Assembly: GCA_964007475.1 (NCBI GenBank)
Contig: OZ023273.1
Location: forward strand, 47,245,525 to 47,309,524
Length of the DNA: 64,000 nt
Reading direction: 5' to 3'
Origin: Hybos culiciformis
Lineage: Eukaryota > Arthropoda > Insecta > Diptera > Hybotidae
This document shows, piece by piece, positions 62,686 to 64,000 of the stretch; within the stretch, counting starts at the first letter, position 1; every line of letters starts with the position of its first letter. The notes beneath the pieces are model-generated. The model had not been told where the DNA came from. It made no database searches and was given only the letters and a program-made list of their open reading frames with translations. The position numbers were made by a program, and so were the translations under genes.

Positions 62686-64000
62686 GTAAGATTTTCATTT
62701 TCGTAATTTATTTAATTTTTGTTTCAAATATAACAATCACCCATCGTATCACTGATTTAGTCAAAAATAATTATATCTACGTATGTAAGTACATTGTACA
62801 TAATGTATAGTGTATACACATTGTTGTTAATATTAAACAGAATTTTTATAGTATACATATATATGTACTCAATTGACATTCATCTAACCTATTTTGAAAT
62901 TGTTCCCTTTCAAATAATAACATCGAATTTTTTAGGAACTATAAAGTTCGGTTATTTTATTTCCTGTTGTACGTGCACAGTACGATTTAAAATGATCAAA
63001 GTCTGATGAATTGGTCGTTAATTATTCAACGATATTATAGAAAACAACATCTGGTTGAATAATTAAATTAAATACATTAATTGATAAAGCCTTATTTGTC
63101 GTAACATTTGGAATAATATATATATAAAGATTAAGGTTAAAAATGGTATAGAAATGCAGACTTTATGTAAATTCATTAATTTATTTTTATTTACAAAATT
63201 ATTGTTGATGATATGAAGTGAGAAAAAATATTGTCCGAAAAACATGTCACAAAACAAAAAAATTAGAAATTAAAAATTACATAATCTGTATGTACATAAT
63301 TTGAAAAAAATACAAATTATTTTACGTTAATATTTTTCATTTTAGCTATCAATTCATTTTCATCATAAGTTTTTTGCTCGACAAATAATATAAAAATGTT
63401 GAATTCTTCTTAATTCTTATGAGAAGAAAATTTTCTATTAAATTAAGTGGTTATAGATTTTTTTTTTTTTTTGTTATTGATTAAGAGTATGTAAGTTATG
63501 CAATTATTAATGTTTTGCATTGTGAAAAAAAATGTTTGCAGTGAAATTGCTTGGGATATGACATACTTGTAAAATATTTAATGAATCTCACAAAAATGTG
63601 TTCAATAATATAAATACGTATAGTATATAACATAAAATCATAAATTAAATATATCAAGATATATAGCAGTAGGAGCATAAAAATGTTGATTTTTAATTAT
63701 TTTTTAACATTGACCATTTTAGTTTTTTTTATTGCATCTCTTTTCTGTCTCAATTCTCCGACAAAAAAATTAAGTGAAAAAATTAAAACGAATACCCAGA
63801 CCAGTTTTTAACGAAAAAAAACGAAACATAAAATTTTGAATCGAATTCACATTATCTTCTAGCTCGAAAAATAAAAAATCTTAATACGTTGTGCAATTGT
63901 ACATGCGTCGACTTTGTTTATAGAAAATAAATAAAAAGTTGATTCCCAAATTTAGTTCATAATGATTTCTCTTTATTATATATTGTTTTTGATGAAAGTT
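62686..64000 (+). other. RasGRF intron running off the window
   Basis: Begins at the GTAAG donor after exon 19 and shows no further family exon to the right edge. The remaining REM part and the CDC25 catalytic domain must lie beyond 64000. AT-rich, nothing else recognised. Confidence 0.7.

Noticed and set aside
63063..63678. Short minus-strand frames in the last RasGRF intron
   Set aside because: AT-driven F/I/Y/L-rich translations without homology.

Overview
The window is nuclear DNA from an insect. Three things point there: spliced genes with GT-AG introns, a protein of the insect Glut4EF/DUF4772 family, and insect-type transposons (jockey/CR1-like, hAT, pogo-like). Base composition is extremely AT-rich outside exons, tRNAs and a few mobile elements. 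I cannot name the order or species. The clear RasGRF-type gene may help place it, because I do not recall an obvious RasGRF orthologue in Drosophila (from memory, unchecked).

Layout. At 1-7.9 kb lies the first coding exon (minus strand, 7370-7891) of a DUF4772/Glut4EF-like gene, followed by what looks like a long intron running off the left edge. From 7.9 to 12 kb is very AT-rich upstream sequence ending in a 200-base assembly gap. From 12.3 to 16.1 kb are two dead transposable elements: a decayed DNA-transposon-type protein gene (minus) and a degraded jockey/CR1-like non-LTR retrotransposon (plus). From 16 to 32 kb is gene-poor DNA with several inverted-repeat elements, including a hAT remnant nested in a TTAA-flanked element. 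A three-exon F-box/leucine-rich-repeat gene sits at 32.6-34.5 kb. Two tRNA-Val genes (anticodons CAC and AAC, opposite strands) flank a dispersed repeat at 35.5-36.9 kb. From 37 to 53 kb is again gene-poor and holds several TIR elements. From 53.6 kb to beyond the right edge runs a RasGRF-type Ras guanine-nucleotide exchange factor. Nineteen coding exons are visible here (PH, coiled coil, IQ, DH, PH, start of REM, long serine/proline-rich linker); the catalytic CDC25 domain lies outside the window.

The most unusual feature is a set of four GC-containing foldback elements (25.4, 41.2, 52.0 and 56.1 kb). Each is built almost only from a short word repeated head-to-head and tail-to-tail as palindromes. 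The words differ between elements but share a frame: GAAATAAGGCCGCG, GACATAACCGCG and GACATTTGTCCGCG. Three have convincing flanking direct repeats (9, 9 and 8 bp), and two share a GC-rich core. One lies inside a RasGRF intron, 35 bp past the splice donor. They resemble Drosophila Foldback elements in architecture and target-site length, but the sequence is not one I recognise.

The three protein genes look functionally unrelated: a transcription-factor N-terminal domain, an SCF substrate adaptor and a Ras/Rac activator. No co-regulation is implied by their proximity.
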